Source: Alteribacter natronophilus
GTDB lineage: Bacteria; Bacillota; Bacilli; Bacillales; Salisediminibacteriaceae
NCBI RefSeq assembly: GCF_006007885.1
Contig: NZ_VCRO01000001.1
Coordinates: 682,001 to 746,000 of the forward strand
DNA: 64,000 nt
Reading direction: 5' to 3'
Shown here in pieces: positions 53,852 to 63,002 of this stretch (the first letter of the stretch is position 1; each line of letters starts with the position of its first letter). Under the pieces are notes generated by a model. The model was given only the letters and a program-made list of their open reading frames with translations. It ran no database searches and was not told the DNA's origin. Made by a program: the position numbers and the translations under genes.

Positions 53852-55264
53852 TCAGTAACTTGCCTTATTGTTTCCATTTCCATTATTTCCGCCGTTATTC
53901 TTTAGAAGTACCTTCAGCCCCTGGCCCATATCGGAAGCAAGAACATAGTTCCTGTCAACAAATACTCCCCAGACATTGCCCTGCTCAGGGGTGTAGCGGC
54001 CAATTTCCTTAGGCTCTGAAGGATTTGAAATATCTACAGCAAGAACTCCTCCTGAATAATAGGACAGATAGAGTGTGTTGCCATGTACTTTAGGATCATG
54101 AACCGTATTTGCGAATGTACTGCCAATAAAATCGAAAGTCAGTTCCGTTGTAAATTCGCTCAGAAGCTGTGGGTCTGTTTTATCCGAGATATCAAAAATC
54201 CGTGTATACCCATAAGCATCTTCATAGCCTTCCCCGTGCGGGTTTGCCACCTCACGTGTTTCAATCAGGATATTCCCGCCCCGGGCCAGTGCAGCGGAAT
54301 GGGCAGCGCCTTTCTGATCGTCGGCAAATTCGGTTCTTCCCAGATATTCAGGGTTTTCAGGGTTGCGGATATCAAAGATTACCGTCCCCAGATCCCACAT
54401 GGATACGTAGGCGTAGTGACCATTATTGTCTGTAATGACGCTGTGGTTGAACACCGGTCTTGTATGACCGTCCGGAGCATCCCAGTGGTACCCGTTAAAG
54501 TCCTCGCTTACTTCCTCCAGTTCACGTGGATCCCATCCCCAGAGTTTTTCCGGATTTGCAGGGTCACTGACATCAATAATCTGGAAATCCTCTTCTGCAC
54601 CGTCAGTATAGAAGTCTGCATACGGATTGGAGAGAAGTGCGATCGCTTTATTTCCCTGGCGAGTCAGATAAAGCTCATGTGTTCCGGTAATCGTCCGGTC
54701 GAGTTCATAGAACCCGAGCCGCTCCGGATTATAAGGGTCCGATACATCGTAGAGAAGCATACCGCCTTTGCTGTCCGGCCGGTCAGCATTGTTGCGGGAA
54801 GTCTGCTGCAGACTCACGACAGCAAGATCTCCGTTAAAGTGAGGTGTATTCACCCGTTTTACAATGACCTTTTCCTGCCATGTATGAGGAATATCATCTG
54901 CAATGACCCCGATCTCCTCAGGGTTTTCAGGATCCTTCATATCGAAGATACGGACTCCTCCGTTCGCCCCGTTTGCTGTATGTGTGCCAAGGTAGGCAAA
55001 ACCCTGATGGGCATACACATCGGCAGTATTGTTCTGCACTCCGTCTTTTTCACTGAGCTGTACAGATGCTGCTTCGTGAAGATGCTTTACATTTTTATGC
55101 CCTTCTTCAACAGGAGAATCCAGCTGCTCGATCGCATCGTGATCAAAGACGATCCCTTCCCCTTTGTTTCCACCCTCGAATGCATCGTGAGCCAGCACTG
55201 ATGTGCCCGCTGACAGTACAAGTGTTCCTGCAAGTACCGAACTGATAAGCTGTTTCCTTTTCAT
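53852..55264 (-). CDS. Secreted LVIVD-repeat beta-propeller protein
   Basis: A 470-residue exported protein. Signal peptide MKRKQLISSVLAGTLVLSAG... ends near VLAHD (about residue 26). The rest repeats the LVIVD pattern VxIFDVSDPxNPExLG at least six times, e.g. VRIFDMKDPENPEEIG, LLYDVSDPYNPERLG, FQIIDVSDPANPEKLW, VIFDIRNPENPEYLG and LAVDISNPSEPKEIG, giving a propeller. The C-terminus is Asn/Gly-rich. No anchor is seen. Such proteins are presumed surface-binding; no enzymatic residues are recognised. GGGAGGA lies about 8 bases before the ATG. Confidence 0.87.
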   Translation of the reverse strand: MKRKQLISSVLAGTLVLSAGTSVLAHDAFEGGNKGEGIVFDHDAIEQLDSPVEEGHKNVKHLHEAASVQLSEKDGVQNNTADVYAHQGFAYLGTHTANGANGGVRIFDMKDPENPEEIGVIADDIPHTWQEKVIVKRVNTPHFNGDLAVVSLQQTSRNNADRPDSKGGMLLYDVSDPYNPERLGFYELDRTITGTHELYLTRQGNKAIALLSNPYADFYTDGAEEDFQIIDVSDPANPEKLWGWDPRELEEVSEDFNGYHWDAPDGHTRPVFNHSVITDNNGHYAYVSMWDLGTVIFDIRNPENPEYLGRTEFADDQKGAAHSAALARGGNILIETREVANPHGEGYEDAYGYTRIFDISDKTDPQLLSEFTTELTFDFIGSTFANTVHDPKVHGNTLYLSYYSGGVLAVDISNPSEPKEIGRYTPEQGNVWGVFVDRNYVLASDMGQGLKVLLKNNGGNNGNGNNKASY

Positions 55265-55612
55265 TCCCTCGTCCTCCCTGAATATGATTTCCCGTTCATT
55301 ATAGTCGACGGAATATTTCGTATCCAGAAGGTGTTTTCGACAGGGATTTCAATCGGCTTAGTAATGTAAATCATGATGTTTATTTCTTTCAGGAAATCGA
55401 GGGACAGCTTGTTAAATTTTGTCGTTTTCGCTCGCCGGAAGTGCGGAAATTGAATATTTAGTTACACGTAATTTAAGTTATCCGTAAAATATAAAAGTCT
55501 AAACTTCAGGAACGGGGCTTTTCTATTTCTTTTTTAAGCAGAAAGTTGTATGTATTTCTGAACGTTCATACTAATTAAGCGTCCTTAGTCACGGACAGGC
55601 ACCTGATGCAGC
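55265..55612. other. Long intergenic region, promoter of the LVIVD gene
   Basis: About 350 bases without a gene. On the minus strand a perfect TATAAT (55303-55298) could serve the LVIVD gene, about 34 bases before its ATG, but the -35 is poor. A weak hairpin (AAAAGTC/GGCTTTT near 55492-55524, then a T-rich run) lies on the plus strand. Nothing else is recognised. Confidence 0.45.
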
Positions 55613-55643
55613 AAAAAAGACAGAAGCCCGGCCGCCTCTGTCT
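55613..55643 (-). terminator. Terminator of the small membrane protein gene
   Basis: AGACAGA pairs with TCTGTCT on the minus strand, with an inner GC-rich loop, followed by TTTTTT. Confidence 0.75.
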
Positions 55644-55700
55644 GAATCCTATGAAAATGGAAATCCCTTTTCCGGAGTTTTCAGCTTCTTCTCTTTCGGA

Positions 55701-55862
55701 CTATATAAGCCCTAAGATAAAGGATAAAGCAATTATAACGACGGACACGTGAAACAGCACTTCCATCCAGTTTTTCGCAAAGCTGTTCAGCAGGCGGGCA
55801 AATCTTAAAGTACACCGTACACCGACAACAATCCAGGCAATAAGCAGCAGAAGTTCAGGCAT
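55701..55862 (-). CDS. 53-residue membrane protein
   Basis: Start ATG 55862 lies about 10 bases after AAAGGAGGG. Two hydrophobic segments (MPELLLLIAWIVVGVRC and VLFHVSVVIIALSFILGLI) flank a basic, amphipathic LRFARLLNSFAKNWM. Family not recognised. Its own terminator lies 58 bases downstream. Confidence 0.65.
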   Translation of the reverse strand: MPELLLLIAWIVVGVRCTLRFARLLNSFAKNWMEVLFHVSVVIIALSFILGLI

Positions 55863-55972
55863 GACTCTGTTCCCTCCTTTCCATACTGAGCTGTGACACG
55901 GATGCTGCACCGAACGAGGGAATTATAACTGCATTTCAATATATGTTCTTTTTTGTTCAGATATAGCAGGCA

Positions 55973-56005
55973 CAAAAAATCCGGGAAGTATTTTTCTTCC
56001 CGGGC
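55973..56005 (-). terminator. Terminator of the DUF3900-like gene
   Basis: CCGGGAAG pairs with CTTCCCGG on the minus strand, then ATTTTTTG. Confidence 0.85.
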
Positions 56006-56023
56006 TAAAAGTGGTATGTGCAG

Positions 56024-57079
56024 TTATCTCCCAATCTTTTTCAGCACGTTTTCAAGGGAATCCGGCTGAAGAAACTCCACAGGGGAAGCGCCTTTCTCAA
56101 ATGAGAATGATTCCCCTTCAATCAGAATGACATATTTTCCGTTGACTTTCGCTATATGAAGGTGTTCGCCAAAATCCGAAAGAAGCCCCTTAACATCAAT
56201 GTGATCAAGCTTCAGCTTCATTTCCATTTCCGGCTGATGCTCAATGATAGGGGCCGATGCTTCCATTACCTGCTCCTCTGTCCACTTTTCCTGCAGCTGC
56301 CGGCTCTCCGTGTTCGCCCAGGCTTCAATACTTTCTTCCTCAGCAATCCACTCCTCACTTTCCGGTTCGTATGTTTCGGCTATGTGCTGCTGTGCTGTTT
56401 CGATCATCTGTTCTTTTACCAGTTCGGGCATGGACTGGCTGTATTCCACGTACTTCAGAAAGTCTTCAAAGTAGCGGGCATGTGAAGACTGATGGATTTT
56501 CAGTTCCCATTCCTCGGTCATTCCTTCCTCAGGCATGAAGGGATATTGGATCGATTTCATGTTTCGCGTCGTAATCGCCATTTCAACATGACGAATCAGC
56601 GTTGTCTCATCTGTGATCGAAGCGACTTTCGGCTCAAAATCACACTTTAGTACAAATACGAATTTATCATCCATATATTTTGTCAGCTTTGCACGGATCA
56701 CGAGAAGTGCTCCACCCCGGACCGCACTCGTATTCGTATAAGCTGTGACAAGCTGTTCACTGTTTTTCCGGAAGTCCTCGGCCGTTTCTGCAGTGCGTAT
56801 GCGGTTAAAAAGATTGTAATTCGGGTTGGTGTCCAGTTCGTGACCCGGTTCCACCACAAAGTGTCCAATCTTGGTAGGCACCTGATCGGACTTAGGATTC
56901 CGCTCCACTTTTCTTTTTGCGATTTTCATCAGTTCCCCGTCAAGGAACTCCTTCAGCGGACTTGTAAAGTACTGCTCGCTGTCCATCGTCTGAAAATGAC
57001 GGTATGTTTTGTCCGCCTGCTCCCCGCTTCCGGTCACCTGTACAAGAAAAAATGACGCGTAATCAATTGTAAAGTCCAC
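56024..57079 (-). CDS. DUF3900-like protein
   Basis: A 351-residue soluble protein beginning with GTG at 57079. Features: the opening MDFTIDYASFFLVQVTGSGE, KIGHFVVEPGHELDTNPNYN, LLVIRAKLTKYMDDKFVFVL, and a Glu-rich helical stretch (about 220-275) before a small C-terminal domain (YVILIEGESFSFEKGA). The pattern resembles a Bacillus family I recall as DUF3900, of unknown function; some parts recall nucleoid-associated NdpA-like proteins. I am not certain of either. Monocistronic. Confidence 0.6.
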   Translation of the reverse strand: MDFTIDYASFFLVQVTGSGEQADKTYRHFQTMDSEQYFTSPLKEFLDGELMKIAKRKVERNPKSDQVPTKIGHFVVEPGHELDTNPNYNLFNRIRTAETAEDFRKNSEQLVTAYTNTSAVRGGALLVIRAKLTKYMDDKFVFVLKCDFEPKVASITDETTLIRHVEMAITTRNMKSIQYPFMPEEGMTEEWELKIHQSSHARYFEDFLKYVEYSQSMPELVKEQMIETAQQHIAETYEPESEEWIAEEESIEAWANTESRQLQEKWTEEQVMEASAPIIEHQPEMEMKLKLDHIDVKGLLSDFGEHLHIAKVNGKYVILIEGESFSFEKGASPVEFLQPDSLENVLKKIGR

Positions 57080-57212
57080 TATGCCTCACCCTTTTTTATC
57101 GTCTTGTTTCCACAGAGAATTATAGCATTGTTGGTTTTATCAAAACACAGTTGGATGTAATTCCTGTTTACGCTATAATGGGCGTAAAATCCGAAGTCAG
57201 GGGAGAACAGCG

Positions 57213-57515
57213 TTGAACAGAAAAGAAATGGAAGACCGGATCGTTGAAAACTACCGGAAAGATGAAAATATGATGATCCTCGTATTTGCACAGTGGTGCG
57301 TCAATCATGACCTTGATCCTGTACAAATTTACCGGAATGCCTACCCTGATCAGGTGAAAAATCCTGCCCTTGGGAATGCTCTGGAGCTGACGGTTCCCAA
57401 GGAGGAGGCCGGTGAGATTGGAAATGAAACCGTTATTGGCGTCCTGTCCATGTTCGGTAATGACGATCTCGCATTTGAAGTAACGAGACAAATTGAAATG
57501 CAGAAGAAAAATTGA
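57213..57515 (+). CDS. 100-residue helical protein, unknown
   Basis: It starts with TTG at 57213, 8 bases after GGGGAG. Sequence blocks MNRKEMEDRIVENYRKDENM, LVFAQWCVNHDLDPVQIYRN and TVIGVLSMFGNDDLAFEVTR suggest an all-helical cytosolic protein conserved in bacilli. I do not recognise a named family. It diverges from the DUF3900-like gene and ends at a shared hairpin with the Rieske gene. Confidence 0.68.
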   Translation: MNRKEMEDRIVENYRKDENMMILVFAQWCVNHDLDPVQIYRNAYPDQVKNPALGNALELTVPKEEAGEIGNETVIGVLSMFGNDDLAFEVTRQIEMQKKN

Positions 57516-57551
57516 ACGGAACTTTGTTCCACCAGAAGAGGCAAAACTAAA

Positions 57552-57592
57552 AAAGAACTGTCGGCATATAAAGCAGCCGACAGTTCTTTCTT
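57552..57592. terminator. Bidirectional terminator between the 100-residue gene and the Rieske gene
   Basis: AAAGAACTGTCGGC (57552-57565) pairs perfectly with GCCGACAGTTCTTT (57576-57589), flanked by A- and T-rich ends. Confidence 0.88.
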
Positions 57593-57604
57593 ATCTGTTC
57601 AGTT

Positions 57605-59347
57605 TTATTCTTCTTCAAAAAGGTTTTCACCTTTTGAAAGACGCATGGCAATTTTAGCTGTATGCGGAATTTCCCGTGATGTTGGAGCATGTGCGGCAAT
57701 GTATCTCACTGCCGCAAACAGCATTGTATCTTTTGCCCGTTCTGAAAAATCACCTGAAAATCCATTCCACTCCTCGTGTTCAGCAACTGCGGCTTCCAGA
57801 ACCTGAAAAGTATGAAACTCTGCATCCTCCCTGAGAACAGCATGACCGAGCGTATTAAACAGGGCCCGGCGGTCTCCCCCCTGTTTAAGATATGCAGCAA
57901 GCCAGCGTGCAGCCTCGCCGGTCTGCTGCTGCCGGTCGAGAAGATCGAGCAGGTCGTCAGGATTGCTTGCGTTTTCCAGTCCTGCCTCCGGAATCCTGGC
58001 GGCTGGTGTGTTCAGAAAACGGTCAAGATAAATACTCATGGCACTGTGGAAAATCCCTCTTACAAGAGGCCGGGACAAGGACCGTTTCAGGGACATGTGA
58101 ACCGCGTGGGAGTGGGAAAAGGTATGAAGTACGGTAATCCAGTCCCTGAACTCATTCTGAACATGAAAGCGTGCAATTCTTTCTCCTGCTGCAGCAGTCA
58201 CAACTCGGGCAAGTGAGACTGGAGAGGTGCCTCCCCTGAGCTTTTCCGTCAGTATATTAACTGTCTGTGCAGGATCATCTTTTAAAATCGTTTCCAGTAT
58301 GTGATCCGGATCCTCTGCTTCACGGGTGCCAAACTCAATAGTTTCGAGATCAGTAAAAGCGCTTTCGAGAAGTTCAGTAAGGTTAACAGGTGCCTGCCAG
58401 CTGTGGAGTTCCTCGCTTCGTTGGGCACCTGACAGTTCAGGAAGCAGGGAGGTCAGGATAAGGCCCCGGTTTTCACTGCCTATCTTCTCCAGAATTTCAA
58501 ACGCCTTGTTATGAAAATCCAGTGTATGACCAGTGTTCATATAATAATGATCAGTTATAGCTGACATCATCATTCCGGCAAGCTGACTGTTTTCAGCGTC
58601 CGATTGGGCAGCGGTCAGCAGAATCCTTTCGGCTCCCTGAACATCGCGTACTTCCACGCTGTGACGGTACCAGCCGGCCATTCGTTCAAACGAGGGAGCT
58701 TCATCCTGATCTGAGAGCGGAAGCGGTCCTGCCAGGAAACGTGTTCCCATTCCTTCACTTTCACGGGCGACATGAACGAGTCCCTGATACAATGCCAGTA
58801 TTTGTCCGTTGCGGTCCAGAAAGGGAAGCATGTTTGTCATGGCGGTTAGTATAGTCAGCCCTGACCGCCAGCCGTTCCACCTGTGTCTGACACCAAAATT
58901 AACACCGATTCCTGCAATATCTGCAAGAGGAACACCTGCCTGAACGAGTCCTGTAACGGACTTCGCAATTACCAGGCTCAGGTTCTGTTCAAGCCCCTCT
59001 TTCAGCCTGTTTTTGTGCTTTTCAACGGACGGTGGTGTTTTCGGGGACAGAATAATCCGGATCTCCCCGTCATTTATTTTTACCGGATAAACGGGAACGT
59101 CATCGGCCCAGGGATCCAGTGTACCTCCACTATTCAGATCAAACCTTGCATGGTGCCAGTGACAGGTAAGAAGACCGTCACATACGCTTCCCATGTGAAG
59201 AGGAAACCCGAGATGGGGGCAGCGGTTGTCAACTGCATAAACCTCATCTTCATGAAAGATGACGGCAATACCATGCCTGCCCCCCTTTACGACCTTCGTA
59301 TGCTTTTCTTTCAGTTCTTCCAGCGTTCCGGCATATACTTCATTCAT
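57605..59347 (-). CDS. Rieske [2Fe-2S] protein with large helical C-terminal domain
   Basis: The first 105 residues form a Rieske ferredoxin domain: cluster ligands C-x-H in NRCPHLGFPLH and C-x-x-H in LLTCHWHHARFDLNSGG. The next 475 residues are helical and lack any oxygenase, FAD or ferredoxin-reductase motif that I recognise. His-rich points such as GVNFGVRHRWNGWRSG, MNTGHTLDFHNKAFEIL and LHTFSHSHAVHMSLKRSL could bind metal or substrate. No signal peptide. AAAGGAG lies 8 bases before ATG 59347, and repeat copy D begins 2-3 bases further out. An M20 peptidase gene lies upstream on the same strand. Confidence 0.85.
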   Translation of the reverse strand: MNEVYAGTLEELKEKHTKVVKGGRHGIAVIFHEDEVYAVDNRCPHLGFPLHMGSVCDGLLTCHWHHARFDLNSGGTLDPWADDVPVYPVKINDGEIRIILSPKTPPSVEKHKNRLKEGLEQNLSLVIAKSVTGLVQAGVPLADIAGIGVNFGVRHRWNGWRSGLTILTAMTNMLPFLDRNGQILALYQGLVHVARESEGMGTRFLAGPLPLSDQDEAPSFERMAGWYRHSVEVRDVQGAERILLTAAQSDAENSQLAGMMMSAITDHYYMNTGHTLDFHNKAFEILEKIGSENRGLILTSLLPELSGAQRSEELHSWQAPVNLTELLESAFTDLETIEFGTREAEDPDHILETILKDDPAQTVNILTEKLRGGTSPVSLARVVTAAAGERIARFHVQNEFRDWITVLHTFSHSHAVHMSLKRSLSRPLVRGIFHSAMSIYLDRFLNTPAARIPEAGLENASNPDDLLDLLDRQQQTGEAARWLAAYLKQGGDRRALFNTLGHAVLREDAEFHTFQVLEAAVAEHEEWNGFSGDFSERAKDTMLFAAVRYIAAHAPTSREIPHTAKIAMRLSKGENLFEEE

Positions 59348-59368
59348 CTGACCCGCTCCTTTTTTTTA

Positions 59369-59534
59369 GGCTCTTTTCGGAAAGATTGATGTTTTATTGC
59401 AATGCAGGCGGACGCTTTCCCCGGGCATCGCTCCAGCCTCCCCGGGAAAAACGCCCTGAAGGGTCTTCCTCAGGTGCTTTTCCCGCAGGAGACGCCGCCT
59501 TCCGCTCAAAAGGAACAATCTATCCGAAACCAGC
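59369..59534 (-). repeat. Structured repeat element, copy D (long form) next to the Rieske gene
   Basis: 166 bases with inverted ends GGCTCTTTTCGGAAAGATTG and (reverse complement of the far end) GCTGGTTTCGGATAGATTG. Flanks TTTTTTTTA (59360-59368) and TTTTTATTA (59535-59543) match at 8 of 9 bases, a decayed target duplication. Interior blocks GCAGGCGG...GCCGCC and GGGAAAAACG/GCTTTTCCC correspond to copy C in the same orientation. Confidence 0.85.
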
Positions 59535-59618
59535 TTTTTATTATAGTCAGATTTATCTTACAACTCCATGAAGTCTCAGGCATCGGACAAAAACAGTAAA
59601 CCCTCTAAGACCACGGTC

Positions 59619-60860
59619 TTAATTCGAGGCTGTTTTATTAAGGACTGTCTCTTCACCTTCTGAAACACCAGCCAGTGCCGCGGCAGTGAGGAGAAGATGC
59701 TGTGGGCCCAAATGGGCGTCTGTGGGATCAAAATACTCCTGCAGAGTGTGGGCTCCGCCAAAATCTCCGCCGCCTCCCAGAGTAAGGGCGGGGACACCGA
59801 GGCTGATCGGAACATTTGAGTCGGTACTGATTGGTCCGCTTAAAGCCGGTGTCAAACCAAGAGTACTGACTGCCGCGGCTGCAGCCTGCACGATCGGGCT
59901 GTCCTGCGACTGACTGCCGGCTGGTCTGTCCCCGACTTTTTCTTTTTTAACAGTTATATCTTTTCTGTTCCACCTGTCATTTTCTTCTGCTGCAGCATCA
60001 TCTACCAGTTTCAGCACTTTATTTTCAAGTTTTACGAGCTCCATCTGGTCTGTTGAGCGAAGGTCAATAACCATGACCGCTTCGGCTGAAATTGTATTTA
60101 CGGATGTACCCCCGGAAACCTCTCCTACTGTAAAGGTCGTTTTCGGCTCACCCGGTACATTCAGATCGGCAATCTTCGCAACGGCTCTCCCCAGTGCGTG
60201 ATTGGCGCTTGGCACACCGAAATCACCAAAACTGTGCCCCCCCGGGGAATGAAAGGAAATCCTGTACCTTCTGCTGCCGGTTCCCTGAAAAATAATCCGC
60301 TCGGGAGAGCCCGGCTCCACGGAAATGAAGGCGTCTATATCACTTCTCGTATTAAAGAGATTTTTAACACCGTAAAGATCCCCGAGTCCCTCTTCACCCA
60401 CTGTCGCTCCTATTATTAAGTCACCTCTGAAAGTCAGCCCTGTGCTGTTTACAGCACGTGCAAACGTCAGTACACAGGCAAGACCTCTTCCATCGTCTGC
60501 TATTCCCGGAGCGTACACTTTACCATCCTTCCATTCAGGATCAATAGCAGTACCTTCGGGGAAAACAGTATCCAGATGAGCACTTATGACGAGCTTCGGT
60601 GCATCAGGATCACTGCCCCTGCGTATACCAAACACATTTCCGGCATTATCTGTCGTCACTTCCTCAACCCCGTACTTTTCCAGTTTTGACGCGAAGACGG
60701 TGCCTCTCTCACTTTCACTGAAAGTCGGGGCAGGTATACTGGTAAGTTCAATCTGCTCATCAAGTGTATATCCTGCTGTTTTTTCGATCAGCTCCAGTGT
60801 TTTCTTTATATCCTCTCTGCTGTAAAGCCTCCTGAGTGTCTTTTTTATTTTCCCATCCAT
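59619..60860 (-). CDS. M20 family metallopeptidase (peptidase T-like)
   Basis: A 413-residue zinc exopeptidase. Metal and catalytic residues appear in VISAHLDTVFPEG (His, Asp), YAPGIADDGRGLACVL (bridging Asp), GATVGEEGLGDLYG (Glu pair) and ISVEPGSPE, plus the dimerisation-domain His in HSPGGHSFGDFG. This is the pattern of M20 di/tripeptidases. ATG 60860 is preferred over 60869 because ATGAGG is then 10 bases away. It lies 271 bases upstream of the Rieske gene on the same strand, with repeat copy D between. Confidence 0.88.
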   Translation of the reverse strand: MDGKIKKTLRRLYSREDIKKTLELIEKTAGYTLDEQIELTSIPAPTFSESERGTVFASKLEKYGVEEVTTDNAGNVFGIRRGSDPDAPKLVISAHLDTVFPEGTAIDPEWKDGKVYAPGIADDGRGLACVLTFARAVNSTGLTFRGDLIIGATVGEEGLGDLYGVKNLFNTRSDIDAFISVEPGSPERIIFQGTGSRRYRISFHSPGGHSFGDFGVPSANHALGRAVAKIADLNVPGEPKTTFTVGEVSGGTSVNTISAEAVMVIDLRSTDQMELVKLENKVLKLVDDAAAEENDRWNRKDITVKKEKVGDRPAGSQSQDSPIVQAAAAAVSTLGLTPALSGPISTDSNVPISLGVPALTLGGGGDFGGAHTLQEYFDPTDAHLGPQHLLLTAAALAGVSEGEETVLNKTASN

Positions 60861-60975
60861 TATGAACATGCCTCATTTCCCTGTGCTTTAACTGAATATT
60901 CCTGCGTCTCATGTTAAATATGATACAATGCTTCTATCAGACAATTCGTTTCACTAAATAGATTGGAGTCCTGTC

Positions 60976-62037
60976 ATGAATACACGTACAGTCAGGTTTC
61001 TCGAAACCATCCTGATTGGTCTTGCCGGTGGTACATTATTTGTCCTCCTTGATTTTCCCCTTCCGTGGGTACTCGGTCCCCTTGCTTTTGTTATGTTATG
61101 GCAGGGAATCACAAAAAGAAAGATACTCTGGCCTGACCCTTTAAAAGAAGCGGGATTTCTGACCCTCGGTCTCTATTTCGGTATGTATTTTACAGCTGCG
61201 ACCATGGCTGTTGTTGTCCCGTACCTTTTACCCTACGTGGTATCAACACTGCTTCTTATCATTTCCAGTATCATTCTCGCATCAGCTGCTTCCAGGTTTA
61301 TAGCCGTGGACAGAATTACAAGTGTTTTCGGCTCAATTCCCGGTGGGCTCTCTGAAATGGCCATTGCCAGTGAAGCTTTAAAAGCCAACACATCACTTGT
61401 TGTCATCTTTCAGACAGTACGGCTGATTGCGGTTCTTTTCACAGTTCCTTTTGTAATTATTTATACTTTTTCCGATGGTATGGGCAGACAGGGTACGGGT
61501 ATGCCTGTTCATGAAGGAGCTGTCCCGTGGGGAGCTGAAGCACTGTGGCTGGTCCTCCCTGTCATTGGAGGCCTTCTTCTGAAGGACCGCATTCCAGCCG
61601 GAATTGTTATTATTCCACTGGTTATGACTGCCGCTCTTAATATTGCTGTAACACCATTGCCATCACTGCCAGTTCTATTAATTATTGCTGCACAGATTGC
61701 AGTCGGAACAGGTCTGGGTAAAAGAATATCATTTGAAGACCTGAAGCTCGGCGGTAAATACTGCTTCGTTTATTTTGGTATTGCCATTGCACTGATTGCC
61801 GTTTCGTTTGTTCTTGGGGCAGGCCTTGCATGGATCACCACGCTAAACCTTGCTACTGCACTTCTCAGTGTTGCCCCCGGGGGTCTTATTGAGATGGTAC
61901 TCACTGCCTCCGCTGTAGGCGGTGATCCTGCTGTCGTCAGTGCCCTTCAGCTTACAAGACTTATGGTCATTATTATTCTTGTACCCCCGTTTTTAAAATG
62001 GTACTTCAGAAGAAACCTGGAGTTTTCACGGGAATGA
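60976..62037 (+). CDS. AbrB-family membrane transporter
   Basis: A 353-residue integral membrane protein built from two similar halves, each with a Gly-Leu-rich motif: TSVFGSIPGGLSEMAIASEA and ALLSVAPGGLIEMVLTASAV. This is the AbrB duplication family, formerly labelled putative ammonia monooxygenase and now regarded as a transporter of unknown substrate. It is not related to the transition-state regulator AbrB. GGAG lies 9 bases before ATG 60976. Confidence 0.87.
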   Translation: MNTRTVRFLETILIGLAGGTLFVLLDFPLPWVLGPLAFVMLWQGITKRKILWPDPLKEAGFLTLGLYFGMYFTAATMAVVVPYLLPYVVSTLLLIISSIILASAASRFIAVDRITSVFGSIPGGLSEMAIASEALKANTSLVVIFQTVRLIAVLFTVPFVIIYTFSDGMGRQGTGMPVHEGAVPWGAEALWLVLPVIGGLLLKDRIPAGIVIIPLVMTAALNIAVTPLPSLPVLLIIAAQIAVGTGLGKRISFEDLKLGGKYCFVYFGIAIALIAVSFVLGAGLAWITTLNLATALLSVAPGGLIEMVLTASAVGGDPAVVSALQLTRLMVIIILVPPFLKWYFRRNLEFSRE

Positions 62038-62267
62038 TAGATCCGCCGGTTCCGGCGGATTTTTTTCTGCACAGCTCTTCTTTCGCCTGTCACAATTCTA
62101 TCACAGTCAGTCCGGAATTCTCATTATTCAGCAGCTTCACTTCATCGCTTAAAAGCGTAAACGCGTTTATGTGGGTGTTTGTGCGCTTTACCGAAGCGCG
62201 GTATAATCTTTTTTGTGTGTTTTTGCACAAATACATCATGAGTTCCATACTTGGGAGTGTGAATTGT

Positions 62268-62882
62268 GTGCTCAGAATACTTTATATGATGACTGGATGT
62301 GCCATCGTCAGTTTTGGGGTACTTATCCTGCAGAGTTCTGAAATTATAACCGGGGGTACTGCCGGGCTTGCCCTCAGTATGTCATACCTGACACCGTGGT
62401 CGTTTGCGGTAACGTTTTTCCTTATCAATCTGCCGTTTTATGTTTTGTCTGCGATAAGAATGGGATGGAATTTCACGCTTTCTACTCTATTTGCAGTGAC
62501 CACCCTGTCACTCATGACAGAAGTGATGCAGTATCTTCCATCATTCAGCCTGTCCCCTCTCACCGGGGCTCTCGTTGGCGGCGCTGTCATTGGGGCGGGT
62601 CTATGTATTCTTTTTCTGAATAAATCCTCTCTGGGCGGTGCTAACATACTGTCTCTCGTCCTTCAGAAACGATTTGGCATCGATCCGGGTAAAACACTGT
62701 TTGCTTTTGATACGCTTGTTATTCTGACAGGCCTGATTAGTGTAGGACTGGTCCGGGGACTCTATTCGATCCTTTCTGTTCTCGTTATTTCGTTTATAAT
62801 CAGCCTACTGAAAAATCGGATCGCAAGGAACAATGCAGATACACCTGCTGCTGAAACTGAACCTGCCGGACAGGCTTCATAG
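62268..62882 (+). CDS. YitT-family membrane protein (short form)
   Basis: A 204-residue protein with about five or six hydrophobic helices and the YitT/DUF161 motifs SSEIITGGTAGLALSMSYL and LNKSSLGGANILSLVLQKRF, then IDPGKTLFAFDTLVIL. It lacks the C-terminal DUF2179 domain that many YitT proteins carry. I start at GTG 62268, 10 bases after GGGAG; the frame is open back into the AbrB gene but without homology. Function is unknown. It ends at a strong terminator. Confidence 0.82.
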   Translation: MLRILYMMTGCAIVSFGVLILQSSEIITGGTAGLALSMSYLTPWSFAVTFFLINLPFYVLSAIRMGWNFTLSTLFAVTTLSLMTEVMQYLPSFSLSPLTGALVGGAVIGAGLCILFLNKSSLGGANILSLVLQKRFGIDPGKTLFAFDTLVILTGLISVGLVRGLYSILSVLVISFIISLLKNRIARNNADTPAAETEPAGQAS

Positions 62883-62887
62883 CAATG

Positions 62888-62933
62888 AAAAAGCCTCTCA
62901 GCCCCTGTAACTTAAGGGCTGGGAGGCTTTTTC
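62888..62933. terminator. Terminator of the YitT-type gene
   Basis: AAAAAGCCTCTCAGCCC pairs with GGGCTGGGAGGCTTTTT with an 11-base loop. Symmetric ends make it bidirectional. Confidence 0.9.
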
Positions 62934-63002
62934 GTGCAGCTCCTCTGGTTACTGTTTCAGCTTAATTTACTGCACTTCCCCTTCAAATTGTGGAATAGGC
63001 GC

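Noticed and set aside
54083-55201. 372-codon open frame on the plus strand opposite the LVIVD-repeat gene
   Set aside because: It lies wholly antisense to a gene with a signal peptide and clear repeats, has no ribosome binding site, and its product looks like low-information antisense sequence.
61998-62267. Extension of the YitT-type gene back into the AbrB gene
   Set aside because: The extra 90 residues have no family similarity, and GTG 62268 has a ribosome binding site.
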